Assembly: GCF_947498635.1 (NCBI RefSeq)
Contig: NZ_CANMKV010000027.1
Span: 1-58,368, forward strand
Length of the DNA: 58,368 nt
Direction of reading: 5' to 3'
Source of the DNA: an uncultured Microbulbifer sp.
GTDB lineage: Bacteria > Pseudomonadota > Gammaproteobacteria > Pseudomonadales > Cellvibrionaceae
The notes beneath the pieces are model-generated. The model searched no databases, had not been told where the DNA came from, and saw only the letters and a program-made list of their open reading frames with translations. Position numbers and translations under genes: made by a program. Below are positions 1-9,218 of the stretch, one piece after another. Every line of letters begins with the position of its first letter. The stretch's first letter is position 1.

Positions 1-185
1 GGAAGCGGGTAATTTTCTTGCATCAATAATATCCATTTGGATATTATATAGAACTATAGGATCGCCGGGTTAATAGTGGCAAGAAGTGCTCATAAAAGTG
101 GTGTTGTGCTAGGGGAGGCCATCTGAGCGGTAGTGGGGGGGTAAAGATATGGGCTTTGATCTTAAATTAAATAATAGGAGTGATT
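1..185. other. Left edge, no supported gene
   Basis: This stretch precedes the first glycosyltransferase. One frame (bases 2-73) is open from the window edge to a TAA and would encode a hydrophobic tail, so it could be the end of an upstream membrane protein, but about 23 residues are too few to identify anything. Bases 176-180 carry AGGAG, the ribosome binding site of the next gene. Nothing else is visible. Confidence 0.2.
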
Positions 186-1319
186 ATGCGTATTCTTGTC
201 CCTGTTTTCTTCAAGGCACCGCTTGGCGGGCTTCACTCACATGTATATGCTCAGGCTAGGGCAATAACTCAGGAGGGTTGGCACTGCACTATATTGTGTA
301 AACCTGGACCTTTCGCGCAGCAATGCCGTGACGGTGGTTTCCATGTTATTGAAGACGATTTTAAAGACCTATCCGCATCAGCTGCTTACGTAGCCCAATC
401 CCATAAGTTTGATATTGTTCATGCGCATCCATTTGCTTCAAGGGAGGTGGGGCAAGGTATCGCCAAAATATTAAATATACCAATTATGATTACAATTCAT
501 GGAAAATATACTGACTCCTTAGAGGAGGGGTGTGAGGATTATGGTCGTATCTACTGTGTTAGTCCTGGTGTAAGGGATCATCTGGTTAAGGAGGGAGTTA
601 GAGATCTTCATAAGATATTGATTTACCCAAATGCTGTAAATCATGAGGTTTTCCATGGTGGAGCTAGTAAGCGGTCGGACAGAGTAAAGACAATAAGAAG
701 TTCTTTTCAGGGTTCGATAAGCGAGAGTGATCGAATAATTGTATTTGCATGTCGTATGGGGCCGGATAAAAAATTTATCCTTAGGTGTGTAATGAATTCG
801 TGGAAAAACCAAGCTAAGAGAAAATTAGATTCTTGGCAATGGTTGGTTGCGGGTGATGGACCTGCGAAAGCTCAGCTGGAATTGGCTGCAAATGAGTTAA
901 ATGAAAGAGTTGGTAGAAAATGTATACAGTTTCTGGGTTGGCAGTCAGAAGATGATCTCAATACACTTTACCAGTCAGCCGATCTGGTAGTAGCCCCAGG
1001 AAGGAGTGCTCTTGATTGCCTGGGTTGTAGTAGACCTGTAATTGCGATTGGTTCAAAGGGATATATCGGTCTTATAGATGAAGATAATTGGTATAAGGGT
1101 TCCTATTCAAACTTTGGTGGTGTAGGTGAAAAGGAATATACTGCAGGCCAATTGTTTAAGGATATAAATTCTATTATATATGATGATGTAAGGCTTGCAG
1201 ACCTCGGTAATTTCGGGAAGAAACAAATTTATAATTTTTATGACCAAAAATATTGGGATGGTTGGCTAATTAATCAATATCGAGAGGTTTTTGCAAGACA
1301 TAAAAAGGCCTTCGTGTAA
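186..1319 (+). CDS. Glycosyltransferase family 4 (GT-B fold)
   Basis: Predicted cytosolic GT-B glycosyltransferase that would transfer a sugar from a nucleotide-sugar donor; the acceptor is unknown. The N-terminus has the GT4 pattern of a beta strand followed by a glycine-rich loop (MRILVPVF then LGGLHSHVYAQA). The C-terminal donor-site region reads ADLVVAPGRSALDCLGC followed by RPVIA, matching the GxxAxExLxxGxPVI type, with Asp in place of the usual Glu. I chose ATG 186 over an in-frame GTG at 180 because AGGAG at 176-180 sits five bases before the ATG. It stands alone, with a low-GC look, and no other sugar genes are in the window, so it may be the end of a surface-polysaccharide cluster lying to the left. 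Family confidence is high, specificity unknown. Confidence 0.85.
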   Translation: MRILVPVFFKAPLGGLHSHVYAQARAITQEGWHCTILCKPGPFAQQCRDGGFHVIEDDFKDLSASAAYVAQSHKFDIVHAHPFASREVGQGIAKILNIPIMITIHGKYTDSLEEGCEDYGRIYCVSPGVRDHLVKEGVRDLHKILIYPNAVNHEVFHGGASKRSDRVKTIRSSFQGSISESDRIIVFACRMGPDKKFILRCVMNSWKNQAKRKLDSWQWLVAGDGPAKAQLELAANELNERVGRKCIQFLGWQSEDDLNTLYQSADLVVAPGRSALDCLGCSRPVIAIGSKGYIGLIDEDNWYKGSYSNFGGVGEKEYTAGQLFKDINSIIYDDVRLADLGNFGKKQIYNFYDQKYWDGWLINQYREVFARHKKAFV

Positions 1320-1537
1320 AAATTAAAGATGAGGTTTCGGATATTATTTTGTAACTGCTCAATAGAGGAATTGGTAATTTTCTGGGGGGTTTGAGGGGGC
1401 ATAAATTTTATACTAATAGATCGTAAGGGGGTATAAGCAGTTGGAGAGATTTACAATGTTTAATGTATAAAAAGTTTAAAGTTCGCGTTGCTAATCGATA
1501 ATACAGTTGTTTTGAAATCTAAGGAAAAGCCAAGTTG

Positions 1538-2533
1538 TCAAAACCTGTTTTCACCTCTAGTATTTATTGCTAGAGTAGAGTCTGATAGACCTTTCTGCTG
1601 TATTACAGTTATAACCCCAGCTCCGCGCTCAAAAGCCCAGATTACGGCTATTGCAACGCAAATGGTTGCAATCGAGTAGCGTAGTTGAGCCTCCCAGTTT
1701 TTTTGCCAGTGCCTAGCCAAGTAAAAGAGAGACCAGATTGCAAGAATAATAAATATTTGTCCGACTTCTACACCGAGATTAAAAGCCAGTAGGCTTTGCC
1801 AGAGATTGGGTGAATCTAACTTGAGTATTTCTTGCAAAACAAACGAAAACCCCAGTCCATGCAAAAGCCCCAATAGACAGGTGGTGAAAAATATTGTGTG
1901 TTCATTAGATGTTTTTCCGGTGGGTTTTATCCTCAGGGAAAGCCAGGCCATGTAGATAATGGAGAGGGCTATCCCGGTTTCAACCAGGGGGATAAACCAG
2001 ACGGCGACAGGGATAAAGCCAAAAATTCCAGCAGAAAGGGTAATGCTGTGACCAATGGCAAATCCGGTGATACGCCATAAAAGTAAGGGTAGGGTCAAGG
2101 CGCCAAGACTTAGGCAGAGTACAAAAAGTACATGATCTAGTCCCCCAATGATATGCACTATACCTTTCCTGAGGAAGGTCTGTATGGTGTCTAGGTTGGT
2201 ATAGCTGATCAGGGCTGATTTTTGCACTAGGCCCTTTGAGTGAATAACTCTCATTTTCCCTGGTCTGTAGTTGAGGGTTAAATTTTTTGTCTTTTCCTGA
2301 TTGTGGGGGGCAGAATATCGTGCGCTGGAGAGCCGATATTCTTCTAGCGAGGTGCTTGCTGCATAAGGCAGTCTCATCGAAAGGTTGATTCTGCTGGTCC
2401 TATGCTCAATATGCGGGGTTATTACGTTCGGGTTGAGTAGAAGGTGGGCCTCAGCGCTTTGGGGTTGTGCACTCATGCAAAGAACCAGGGTGAGTGAAAG
2501 AAACTGAAAGACATAAAATCGAAGATTTCTCAT
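1538..2533 (-). CDS. HupE/UreJ-like membrane protein
   Basis: Polytopic inner-membrane protein of the HupE/UreJ_2 type. It has an N-terminal signal (about residues 1-29), an extracytoplasmic stretch of about 90 residues, then roughly six to seven hydrophobic helices. Family hallmarks are visible: GGLDHVLFVLCL, FAIGHSITLS, LLGLLHGLGFSF and FNLGVEVGQ, with the conserved His and Asp residues inside helices. Classical HupE/UreJ members are nickel or cobalt permeases; the longer version with a periplasmic domain has no firmly assigned substrate. It starts about 30 bases after the stop of the 583-residue exported protein upstream on the same strand, so the two are probably cotranscribed. No hydrogenase or urease genes are near, so metal supply to those enzymes is not supported by context. 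Confidence 0.8.
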   Translation of the reverse strand: MRNLRFYVFQFLSLTLVLCMSAQPQSAEAHLLLNPNVITPHIEHRTSRINLSMRLPYAASTSLEEYRLSSARYSAPHNQEKTKNLTLNYRPGKMRVIHSKGLVQKSALISYTNLDTIQTFLRKGIVHIIGGLDHVLFVLCLSLGALTLPLLLWRITGFAIGHSITLSAGIFGFIPVAVWFIPLVETGIALSIIYMAWLSLRIKPTGKTSNEHTIFFTTCLLGLLHGLGFSFVLQEILKLDSPNLWQSLLAFNLGVEVGQIFIILAIWSLFYLARHWQKNWEAQLRYSIATICVAIAVIWAFERGAGVITVIQQKGLSDSTLAINTRGENRF

Positions 2534-2563
2534 GGCACTTTCCTACTCTGTTTACTCTTAGCC

Positions 2564-4315
2564 TTATCGTATGGATAGCGGTGTAAATGCAGATATCTTC
2601 CAGTAATTATCCGACTGGGTAATTTCGATGCTTGCACGCGTCTCACGTGGTAGCTGTTCCATATGTCCCCAACTGTAGTCTTCAGTAATTGAACGCCATT
2701 TACCGATAATTCGGAAAGTTTTACTGCCATTTTCGAATGTTTGATCGGCGTATTCAACTTCCAGATCACCGATAGACTTCACCGAGCCCTGGTTGCCGGT
2801 GCTAGTTTGTGGTTGATAAACCTGTGACAGGTTGGAGAGAGTTTTATCAAAATTATCTCGGCTCACTAGGTTGGCTAGCTGTAACTTAAGCTCTTCATTT
2901 TCTGGCTCTTCATAGGCGGCGGAGAGCCTGATCAAAAGTGTTTCGGTAATTTCTTCGAGTGCCTTTGTATTGATGGTTCCCGGCAGGGGAATTCGCAGCT
3001 CCCCAGGTAGGGCATAGTAGATAGGTACGGCACAAATAATGACAACGCTGTAAAAGAGGATGGGATGTTTATTTTTGGTCTCCATTTTTTTACTGCGGAG
3101 AGTCAGAATAAAGAAAACTGCAAAACAGAACGAAAAGAGTACTGCCATCGGAATTACGGCGTTAGGGGTCTTAACGGGAACCGGATCGCTGTTGGGCGCG
3201 CGGTAGTCGTAGAGGTAATTACGCCATTGGATATCGGGGAAGTCAGGCACAACATGGGTGGGGAAGGGCCCGGCAGGATCCTGAATCAGGGTGGGTACGG
3301 AATTGATGGTTTCGGTAAATAGCTTCCAATCAACGGTAACACTCTGTGGTAATTCCTTGATGGAGAATTTTTCTCGGTAACCAATCAACAGTGAGCCAAT
3401 TTCGATCTGCTCGTCATTCTTTACAGTGGTGAATCCGATATTGTTGGCTTTGAGGAATAATATTTCAGTGCTGATCGGAATAGATAACTCCTGGTCTATG
3501 GTAGTGGGGTTTTTATTCTGTAAGAATCCCTCAGTTGTACGCTGTAAAAAGGCTCTTTTTTCTCGGGTGAGGGTCTGCCATGCGTCAAAGGGCTGTGCGG
3601 TCCATTGCAGTAAGTCCCTGGGGCGCAAAAGGATTTCATGGCGTACTTGACGAGGCTCCACATAGAGGAAAGATCTGAGGGGGTAGCGGTTGTGAGGGTT
3701 AATATCTTGGTTTTCGAATCGGGTGTTCCAAGGATCTTCCCTATCGATTTTGAGTGATTCGATTCGTGATAAATAGTGGAATCCACTGACAGGCGTGCGC
3801 CCATGCTGGCTGGTGAATCCGATAGTGGCAGAGGCTATGCCGTCGTTATCTAGAGGTGGGTGTAATTTCAGGTTTTTGAGCTCTTGAATAGGAAATTCGA
3901 GAGTGGCCAGTAGGATAGTTTTATCAGAAGGTAACTCCGGCAGATGCAGTCCGGTCCTGGGATCTACCTTTCCGGCGAAGGGGGAGTATCTCGGTTTTCT
4001 CTGTGCAATTCTTACTGAAGTATTACTGGGTATTATTCTCCCCTTTGGTGAGTGCACTTCAAAGGCGATTTCTTTATGGGTTTGTGCGAATCTGGCTATT
4101 TCATAGATGCTTTCTGATGGAGTGATTCCTGGCCAGAATGCATCGGCATCGGCAGCGGAAATTTCAAGGGTAACTCGCAAGCTGTGACTTAGTATTTCTA
4201 CTTCAGCGATATTGGGGGCTGTTTCCGCTCCGCTCAGGCTGATAAAATCAGCACGGATATATGAGGATGCCAGGAGAGTGATCAATAGCCATAATAAAGT
4301 TAAGCGCTTTCCCAT
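2564..4315 (-). CDS. Exported/membrane protein of unknown function
   Basis: I do not recognise this 583-residue protein. A Sec signal peptide (about 1-22, LLWLLITLLASS region) is followed by a large extracytoplasmic part of about 370 residues with a beta-rich character. Two hydrophobic segments follow at about 390-410 and 425-445, then a C-terminal domain of about 135 residues that contains an amphipathic helix and a beta-rich end. The two-segment hairpin puts the C-terminal domain on the same side as the N-terminal domain. It is followed after about 30 bases by the HupE-like gene, suggesting a two-gene unit that handles a metal or small solute at the envelope; this is inference from adjacency only. 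The start at 4315 gives a clean signal peptide. Confidence 0.75.
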   Translation of the reverse strand: MGKRLTLLWLLITLLASSYIRADFISLSGAETAPNIAEVEILSHSLRVTLEISAADADAFWPGITPSESIYEIARFAQTHKEIAFEVHSPKGRIIPSNTSVRIAQRKPRYSPFAGKVDPRTGLHLPELPSDKTILLATLEFPIQELKNLKLHPPLDNDGIASATIGFTSQHGRTPVSGFHYLSRIESLKIDREDPWNTRFENQDINPHNRYPLRSFLYVEPRQVRHEILLRPRDLLQWTAQPFDAWQTLTREKRAFLQRTTEGFLQNKNPTTIDQELSIPISTEILFLKANNIGFTTVKNDEQIEIGSLLIGYREKFSIKELPQSVTVDWKLFTETINSVPTLIQDPAGPFPTHVVPDFPDIQWRNYLYDYRAPNSDPVPVKTPNAVIPMAVLFSFCFAVFFILTLRSKKMETKNKHPILFYSVVIICAVPIYYALPGELRIPLPGTINTKALEEITETLLIRLSAAYEEPENEELKLQLANLVSRDNFDKTLSNLSQVYQPQTSTGNQGSVKSIGDLEVEYADQTFENGSKTFRIIGKWRSITEDYSWGHMEQLPRETRASIEITQSDNYWKISAFTPLSIR

Positions 4316-4579
4316 TAGCTATATCTTTTCTTACTTATAAAAAATTACTGGTCATCGGGTATTCCCACTGCTTCTCCCAGGGTCTGTACTCAAAATAAGA
4401 TATGTTGAAAGTAGCAATATTCATTGATTTTTAATGAATGCTGTGAATGTCATCCGGAAAAATGAAAAGGAAGTAGTATGGAAATTACTGAAGCTTAGTC
4501 GAAAGTCCTATTCTTGCGACGACATACGCGAATTGTGACGTTAAAATCCTACTTGTCGGTAAGGTGATTATCCGGTGCT

Positions 4580-5197
4580 TTAGTCGATCAGAATCAGGTG
4601 GTTGGGTAGTTCATCTTTCACTGAGCTGCTGGGGGCGGCCTCTTTTAATAAATCTCCGCATTGCGCAATACACTGGAGTAGGGCCTCTCCCGCTTTGCCA
4701 CGTTTAATTTCGTGGATAAATGCCTCAATGATTACCTGCCAATGATCATTGGTAACCTGCTGGGCAAGGCCACGGTCCGCAAGAATTTCTACATAGTGCT
4801 CGGCTTCACAGACAAAAATTAGTAAGCCTAGGCGATCTTGGGTGCTGTGTAACTCCTGTTCTAGAAATTGCCGGCGGGCGAGATTTGCGGCACGCCAATA
4901 TTTGATTTTTTTGGGCACCAGCCGCATGGTAATCGGGCGCCAGCGGAAAAGTAGCGCCAAGGCGATAAAGAGTATCCATTGCAGAAGGAAGGCCTGCTGA
5001 AAGTTGATCCACCAGGGGAGAAATTCAATGAGTGGTGAGAGCAGTAGGGTGAAAAAGGCGGCCCAAAGAGTGGAGATGTACAGGTAGTTGTCGGCTTCCC
5101 GTGCGACAATCGCCACAAGCTCCGCATCGGTATGGGATTCCACTTCCTTGATGGCTTCGGCCACCTGGCGTTGATAACTATTGTTGAGCATTACCAT
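4580..5197 (-). CDS. TPM-domain membrane protein
   Basis: A 205-residue protein with a split TPM (TLP18.3/Psb32/MOLO-1) domain: AIKEVESHTDAELVAIVA at the N-terminus, then two hydrophobic segments (about 40-60 and 65-85), then LGLLIFVCEAEHYVEILADRG, which resembles the second half of the TPM fold. Proteins of this kind are usually encoded next to a YgcG-type TPM protein and LemA. Here its start overlaps the stop of the upstream TPM gene by seven bases, which implies translational coupling. It probably acts at the inner membrane; no catalytic activity can be claimed, although some TPM domains have been reported as acid phosphatases. Confidence 0.8.
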   Translation of the reverse strand: MVMLNNSYQRQVAEAIKEVESHTDAELVAIVAREADNYLYISTLWAAFFTLLLSPLIEFLPWWINFQQAFLLQWILFIALALLFRWRPITMRLVPKKIKYWRAANLARRQFLEQELHSTQDRLGLLIFVCEAEHYVEILADRGLAQQVTNDHWQVIIEAFIHEIKRGKAGEALLQCIAQCGDLLKEAAPSSSVKDELPNHLILID

Positions 5198-5943
5198 CCT
5201 CCCGATGCGCCCCCTCCGCCAAACCCTCCACCCCCACCGCTAAATCCGCCCCCTCCGGAAGAACTTCCACCCGGCAGTCCACCACCGAAGCCGCCGCTAC
5301 CATAGTAGCCGCCAAAGCGGCCACGTTTGTAGTTGCGTCCGTGTACTGGGGAGCTGAGAACGGAAGTCCCGAATAAGTGCAGCATAATCAGAGCCAGGAA
5401 TAGACCAATCAGAAAGACTAGGCGCCGACCTTCTTTGGTTTCCACTGGCTCGGTTACATACTCATTCTTAGTGGCGGCAATAATGGAGCCTACTCCAGCG
5501 TTAATACCACCGGCAAAGTTGCCGCTTTGAAATTCTGGCAGTACCTTGGTTTGGATAATATTGGCAGATAGGGCATCAGTAAGGACACCTTCTAGGCCGT
5601 AGCCCACCTCAATGCGAACTTTGCGTTCCCCGGGAGCAATTAAGAACAGTACGCCATTATTTTTTTTCTTGCGCCCCAGCTTCCACTCGCGTGCCAGCTG
5701 ATTAGCATATTCCTCAATCGTGATACCTTGAAGATCGGGCAGGATGGCGACGACCAGCTGATTACTGCTCTCGGACTCGTATTGCTGGATTCGTTCGGTG
5801 AGCTTATACCGTTCTTCGGCGGTCAGAAGCTCGGCCCTGTCCACGACTCGTCCGGAGAGGGGGGGGAGCTGGACCTCGGCCCACAACACCACGGCCAGTA
5901 GCGGGGTCATTAGGGCAAATATAGTCTTGGCGAGGCGTATCAT
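5191..5943 (-). CDS. YgcG-type TPM-domain protein with Gly-rich tail
   Basis: A 250-residue exported protein. Residues 1-22 form a signal peptide, about 28-150 a TPM domain (VVDRAELLTAEERYKL; GVLFLIAPGERKVRIEVGYG; LEGVLTDA), about 172-195 a transmembrane helix, and the last 45 or so residues are almost entirely Gly and Ser with aromatic punctuation, ending in GASGGW. This is the standard YgcG architecture. It sits second in a LemA-TPM-TPM operon, 18 bases after lemA and overlapping the third gene. Its role is not established; the genetic association with LemA is widespread. The Gly-rich tail is typical of the family and is not a frameshift artefact. Confidence 0.88.
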   Translation of the reverse strand: MIRLAKTIFALMTPLLAVVLWAEVQLPPLSGRVVDRAELLTAEERYKLTERIQQYESESSNQLVVAILPDLQGITIEEYANQLAREWKLGRKKKNNGVLFLIAPGERKVRIEVGYGLEGVLTDALSANIIQTKVLPEFQSGNFAGGINAGVGSIIAATKNEYVTEPVETKEGRRLVFLIGLFLALIMLHLFGTSVLSSPVHGRNYKRGRFGGYYGSGGFGGGLPGGSSSGGGGFSGGGGGFGGGGASGGW

Positions 5944-5961
5944 AGGGTTATCAGCACCTGC

Positions 5962-6576
5962 CTATTGAAAGTCTACTTCTGGAGCCTGTTCTGCTCCCTC
6001 GCTGGTGGCCTGAAAAGTTTCCCGCAGCGGCATACCCCTATAGAGGAGTGCATGCCAGATGCGTCCGGGAAAAGTACGAATCTCCCGGTTGTAGCGCTGC
6101 ACTGCCTGGATATAATCCCGGCGCGCGACACTGATCCGGTTTTCGGTGCCCTCCAGTTGCGACTGCAGGCTGAGGAAGTTCTGGCTGGCTTTGAGGTCGG
6201 GGTATCGCTCTACAACCACCATCAGGCGTGATAGGGCGCTGGAGAGCTGGGCCTGGGCGGCTTCGAACTGCTGGAGCTTGGCCGGATCATTGAGGAGGTT
6301 GCCGTCTAGCTGTAGGGAGCTCGCTTTGGCCCGAGCCTCGGTAACCGCTTGTAGAGTCTCGCGCTCATGCCCAGCATAGGCTTGAACGGTCTTTACCAGA
6401 TTTGGTACCAGATCTGTGCGACGCTGATACTGGTTTTCTACTTGGGCCCAGGTCGCTTTCACCTGTTCGTCATAGGTGGGAATATTATTGATGCCGCAGC
6501 CACTCAGGAAACCCGTCAGCAGGCAGAGTAGAGTGCAGCGCCAGATGAACGGGCTGCTGCCAGTAGCTGAGGTCAT
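5962..6576 (-). CDS. lemA: LemA family lipoprotein
   Basis: LemA-family protein of 204 residues, first gene of a LemA-TPM-TPM operon. The sequence runs through a lipobox (LLTGFLSGC) followed by the LemA signature YDEQVKATWAQVENQYQRR then DLVPNLVKTVQAYAGHE and long helices, including the region NRISVARRDYIQAVQRYN that is strongly conserved in the family. The frame stays open to 6681, but I place the start at ATG 6576 because AAGGA lies nine bases upstream, the lipoprotein signal then has normal length, and the longer version would run into the divergent YaeQ gene. LemA proteins are membrane-anchored helical bundles of unclear function, unrelated to the old use of lemA for GacS. Confidence 0.9.
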   Translation of the reverse strand: MTSATGSSPFIWRCTLLCLLTGFLSGCGINNIPTYDEQVKATWAQVENQYQRRTDLVPNLVKTVQAYAGHERETLQAVTEARAKASSLQLDGNLLNDPAKLQQFEAAQAQLSSALSRLMVVVERYPDLKASQNFLSLQSQLEGTENRISVARRDYIQAVQRYNREIRTFPGRIWHALLYRGMPLRETFQATSEGAEQAPEVDFQ

Positions 6577-6662
6577 GCGGAATATCCTTATTCTCCCGTG
6601 AACCAACCAAGAATAGTCCGCCTTAGTTACAGTGCTGAAGGTGGTGTAGAGATGGAGCCGAA

Positions 6663-7199
6663 ATGGCATTAAAAGCAACAATTTTCAAAGCCAAAATACA
6701 AATAGCCGATATGGATCGCGACTATTATGCCGAGCACCAGCTCACTTTGGCGCGCCACCCGTCGGAAACGGACGAGCGTATGATGGTGCGTTTACTGGCC
6801 TTTGCGCACAATGCCGCAGACTCCCTGGAGTTTACCCGCGGACTCTCCTCTGACGAGGAGGCCGATCTGTGGCAGAAGAGCCTTACTGGTGAAATCGACC
6901 TCTGGATTGAGGTTGGGTTGCCCACCGAGGAGCGATTGCGCAAGGCCTGCGGTCGCGCTGGACAGGTTTTGGTATACAGTTACGGGCGGCGAGCTGCGCC
7001 AGTTTGGTGGCAAAAGCTCGACAGTCAGCTTGTACGATTTGAAAACCTTAAGGTTTATCATCTCGACGCCGATACCACAGAGCCGTTAGCGCTGATGGCC
7101 GAGCGCAATATGGATCTCAGTATCACCATTCAAGATGGCCATATCTGGCTAGCCGATAGCCATCACAATACGGAGATAACTCCGCAAATCTGGAAATAG
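6663..7199 (+). CDS. yaeQ: YaeQ family protein
   Basis: A 178-residue cytosolic protein matching the YaeQ family in length and sequence, starting MALKATIFKAKIQIADMD and containing HPSETDERMMVRLLAFA and GEIDLWIEVGLPTEERLRKA. Structures of this family show a PD-(D/E)XK nuclease-like core, but a biochemical role is not established; in older literature it was linked to suppression of RfaH loss. It lies divergent from lemA with about 86 bases between the start codons and 14 bases before yajQ, with which it may be cotranscribed. Confidence 0.9.
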   Translation: MALKATIFKAKIQIADMDRDYYAEHQLTLARHPSETDERMMVRLLAFAHNAADSLEFTRGLSSDEEADLWQKSLTGEIDLWIEVGLPTEERLRKACGRAGQVLVYSYGRRAAPVWWQKLDSQLVRFENLKVYHLDADTTEPLALMAERNMDLSITIQDGHIWLADSHHNTEITPQIWK

Positions 7200-7213
7200 G
7201 AGCAGAGAAATTA

Positions 7214-7696
7214 ATGCCTTCATTTGACATTGTATCCGAAGTAGACAAACACCAACTGACCAATGCTGTAGATCAGGTAAACCGCACTGTTACCAACCGT
7301 TTCGACTTTAAGGGCGTGGATGCGGAAGTGGAGATGAGCGACTTTTCCCTGGTGGTGCGCGCAGAGGTGGATATGCAGGTAGACCAAATAGTGGATATGC
7401 TGCGCGGCGCGCTGATCAAATGTGATATCGACCCACTGGCGATGGAGGTGGGCGAAAAAGAGCAATCCGGCAAACAGGTGAAAGTGGGTGTGACCCTGAA
7501 AAATGGCCTGGACAAAGAATTGTCAAAAAAAATCGTTAAGCTGATTAAAGATGAAAAGCTCAAGGTACAAGCCGCTGTTCAGGGCGAGCAGGTGCGGGTT
7601 ACTGGTAAGAAGCGCGATGATCTGCAACAGGTCATCGCGCTGCTCCGAAGTAAGGAGCTGGAACAGCCCCTGCAATTTAACAACTTCCGTGATTAA
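7214..7696 (+). CDS. yajQ: YajQ family nucleotide-binding protein
   Basis: A 160-residue YajQ protein with two ferredoxin-like repeats. Recognisable segments are MPSFDIVSEVDKHQLTNAVD, NRFDFKGVDAEVE and the end ELEQPLQFNNFRD, all typical of the family. Some YajQ members bind cyclic di-GMP and work with transcription factors in Xanthomonas; nucleotide binding in this homologue is inferred only. It follows yaeQ closely, and the next gene starts 11 bases after its stop, so yaeQ-yajQ and the secreted propeller gene may share a transcript. Confidence 0.93.
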   Translation: MPSFDIVSEVDKHQLTNAVDQVNRTVTNRFDFKGVDAEVEMSDFSLVVRAEVDMQVDQIVDMLRGALIKCDIDPLAMEVGEKEQSGKQVKVGVTLKNGLDKELSKKIVKLIKDEKLKVQAAVQGEQVRVTGKKRDDLQQVIALLRSKELEQPLQFNNFRD

Positions 7697-7707
7697 CTGG
7701 CGGCACA

Positions 7708-8643
7708 GTGATTAAACGTTTCCTCCTCAGTGTTGCTTCTATATTGCTCGCGCCTCTGGCTGTGGCAGCGGAAATCATCCCCGCAAAGCTGCAAGCCAGC
7801 TACTGGGTGGATAACAGTGAGGGCCTGGATATTTCCGGCCTCAGCTTTTGTGACGGTAAGTTACTGGCTGTTTCCGATAAGAACTCTGGGGAGATTTACT
7901 CGCTGGCACTGGATGGCAAGCGCGCCGAGCTGCGTACCCATCGGCTTCTCACAGATTTGGAAACTCCCAGTAAGGAGCAGGTGGGAAGTCTCTGGGTTGC
8001 CTTCATGGAGCTTTTTCGTCCTGCGGATCAGCTGGACTTTGAAGGAATCAGCTGTACTGGAGACGCCATCCACCTTGTCAGTGAACATTACAATCGCATT
8101 GCCAATGTGGATGGTCAAGGCAAGGCAAGTTGGCAGGAGCATATCTGGTCCCCTATAGCCAAGGCGGAAGGTTACCTGCAAAAGCCCAATGCCTCCAGTG
8201 AGGGGCTGGTCAGGGCCGCAGGAGCCTTTTGGGTGGCCATGGAGCGTGAGCCCCGCGGCCTTTTACAGCTCAATACCAAAGGCGAGGTTAGTGTATTTTC
8301 TCTGCCATCAGTTGCTGGTCTTGGATTTTATGGGCGCTCTGAGGACCTGGCGGGTCTCGACTATTATGACGGGGCGCTATTTACCCTGGAGCGCAACGCC
8401 CACGCAGTATGCCGCAGGGAGCTCCCGAGTTTAGAGGCTCAGTGGTGTGTGGATTACCGCGCACTGGAGGAGTCACCTGAGCGGATTTATGAAGAAACCC
8501 GCTACGGTAAGGGGGAGGGCTTGGCGGTCAATCCTCAGGGTATCTTCGTTGTTTTGGATAATAACAATGTGGGGCGTGCTCAAGTACCGCAGGACAAGCG
8601 AGCCTTGTTGCTGCACCTGACCTTCCCTGATGTTCATCATTAG
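7708..8643 (+). CDS. Secreted phytase-like/SdiA-regulated beta-propeller protein (copy 1)
   Basis: A 311-residue exported protein starting at GTG 7708. A signal peptide (about 1-20, ending AVAAEI) precedes a propeller-like domain with blade-type segments: GLDISGLSFCDGKLLAVSDK, DFEGISCTGDAIHLVSE and GLAVNPQGIFVVLDNNN. These resemble the esterase-like phytase (PF13449) and SdiA-regulated propeller families. Four cysteines spread across the mature part could form disulphides in the periplasm. A close paralog lies 1.5 kb downstream on the same strand with a small membrane protein between. Substrate unknown; the phytase-like name describes a fold family, not a shown activity. Confidence 0.75.
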   Translation: MIKRFLLSVASILLAPLAVAAEIIPAKLQASYWVDNSEGLDISGLSFCDGKLLAVSDKNSGEIYSLALDGKRAELRTHRLLTDLETPSKEQVGSLWVAFMELFRPADQLDFEGISCTGDAIHLVSEHYNRIANVDGQGKASWQEHIWSPIAKAEGYLQKPNASSEGLVRAAGAFWVAMEREPRGLLQLNTKGEVSVFSLPSVAGLGFYGRSEDLAGLDYYDGALFTLERNAHAVCRRELPSLEAQWCVDYRALEESPERIYEETRYGKGEGLAVNPQGIFVVLDNNNVGRAQVPQDKRALLLHLTFPDVHH

Positions 8644-8783
8644 TTCTAGTGAGTATTGCCATAGCTGTGGGCACTAAGAGGGTGTTCAGGCTACGGCTTT
8701 CTGCGCTTAAGTGAGTCAGTAAACGCCTGCTGCAGTATGATTAAAAACTCCCGTTAGACGCTTAAACTTACCTGGATCAATAG

Positions 8784-9098
8784 ATGAAATTCGTTTATTA
8801 CGGGGTTTTAAGTACAGCCCTTAGTATTGGTGTCGTGGCGTCAGCGATGCCGATTTGGGCTGTGGGAACACATAAGTACGGTGCTATTGCGTCTATCTGG
8901 CAAAATTTAGATCTATATTACTTGATGGCTGCTGGTTGTATTTGCATCATTCTCAGTGCCCTATCCCTCTGGAAGTCGTGGCAACTTTCTAGTTTCTCCG
9001 GTGTGTTTGTGCCATTACTCGTGTTCACGCTTGCTGCGCTACAGTTTGTACTTCTGTTCATCCTGTATGTCAGTAAGGTGATATATCATTTTGATTGA
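8784..9098 (+). CDS. Small three-helix membrane protein
   Basis: A 104-residue hydrophobic protein with helices at about 7-27, 45-62 and 74-98. I recognise no family. It sits between two paralogous secreted propeller genes, all on the plus strand, with 140 and 120 bases of flanking spacer. The spacing suggests its own transcription signals. It may be an insertion after duplication or a partner of the propellers; the sequence does not decide. Confidence 0.6.
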   Translation: MKFVYYGVLSTALSIGVVASAMPIWAVGTHKYGAIASIWQNLDLYYLMAAGCICIILSALSLWKSWQLSSFSGVFVPLLVFTLAALQFVLLFILYVSKVIYHFD

Positions 9099-9218
9099 TT
9101 AGATAGTCGCCTAGGCAAATTACCAGATAATTTTCCCGGCGTATTTTGGTAGAAGCCGCCATGATATCTGGTAAATACGACTTGTCTTAGCAGCTGGTAA
9201 ATATTAATTGGAATTACT

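Noticed and set aside
5200..5330. Gly-rich repeats that look like a tandem DNA repeat
   Set aside because: They are the usual Gly-rich tail of YgcG-type TPM proteins and encode no separate element.
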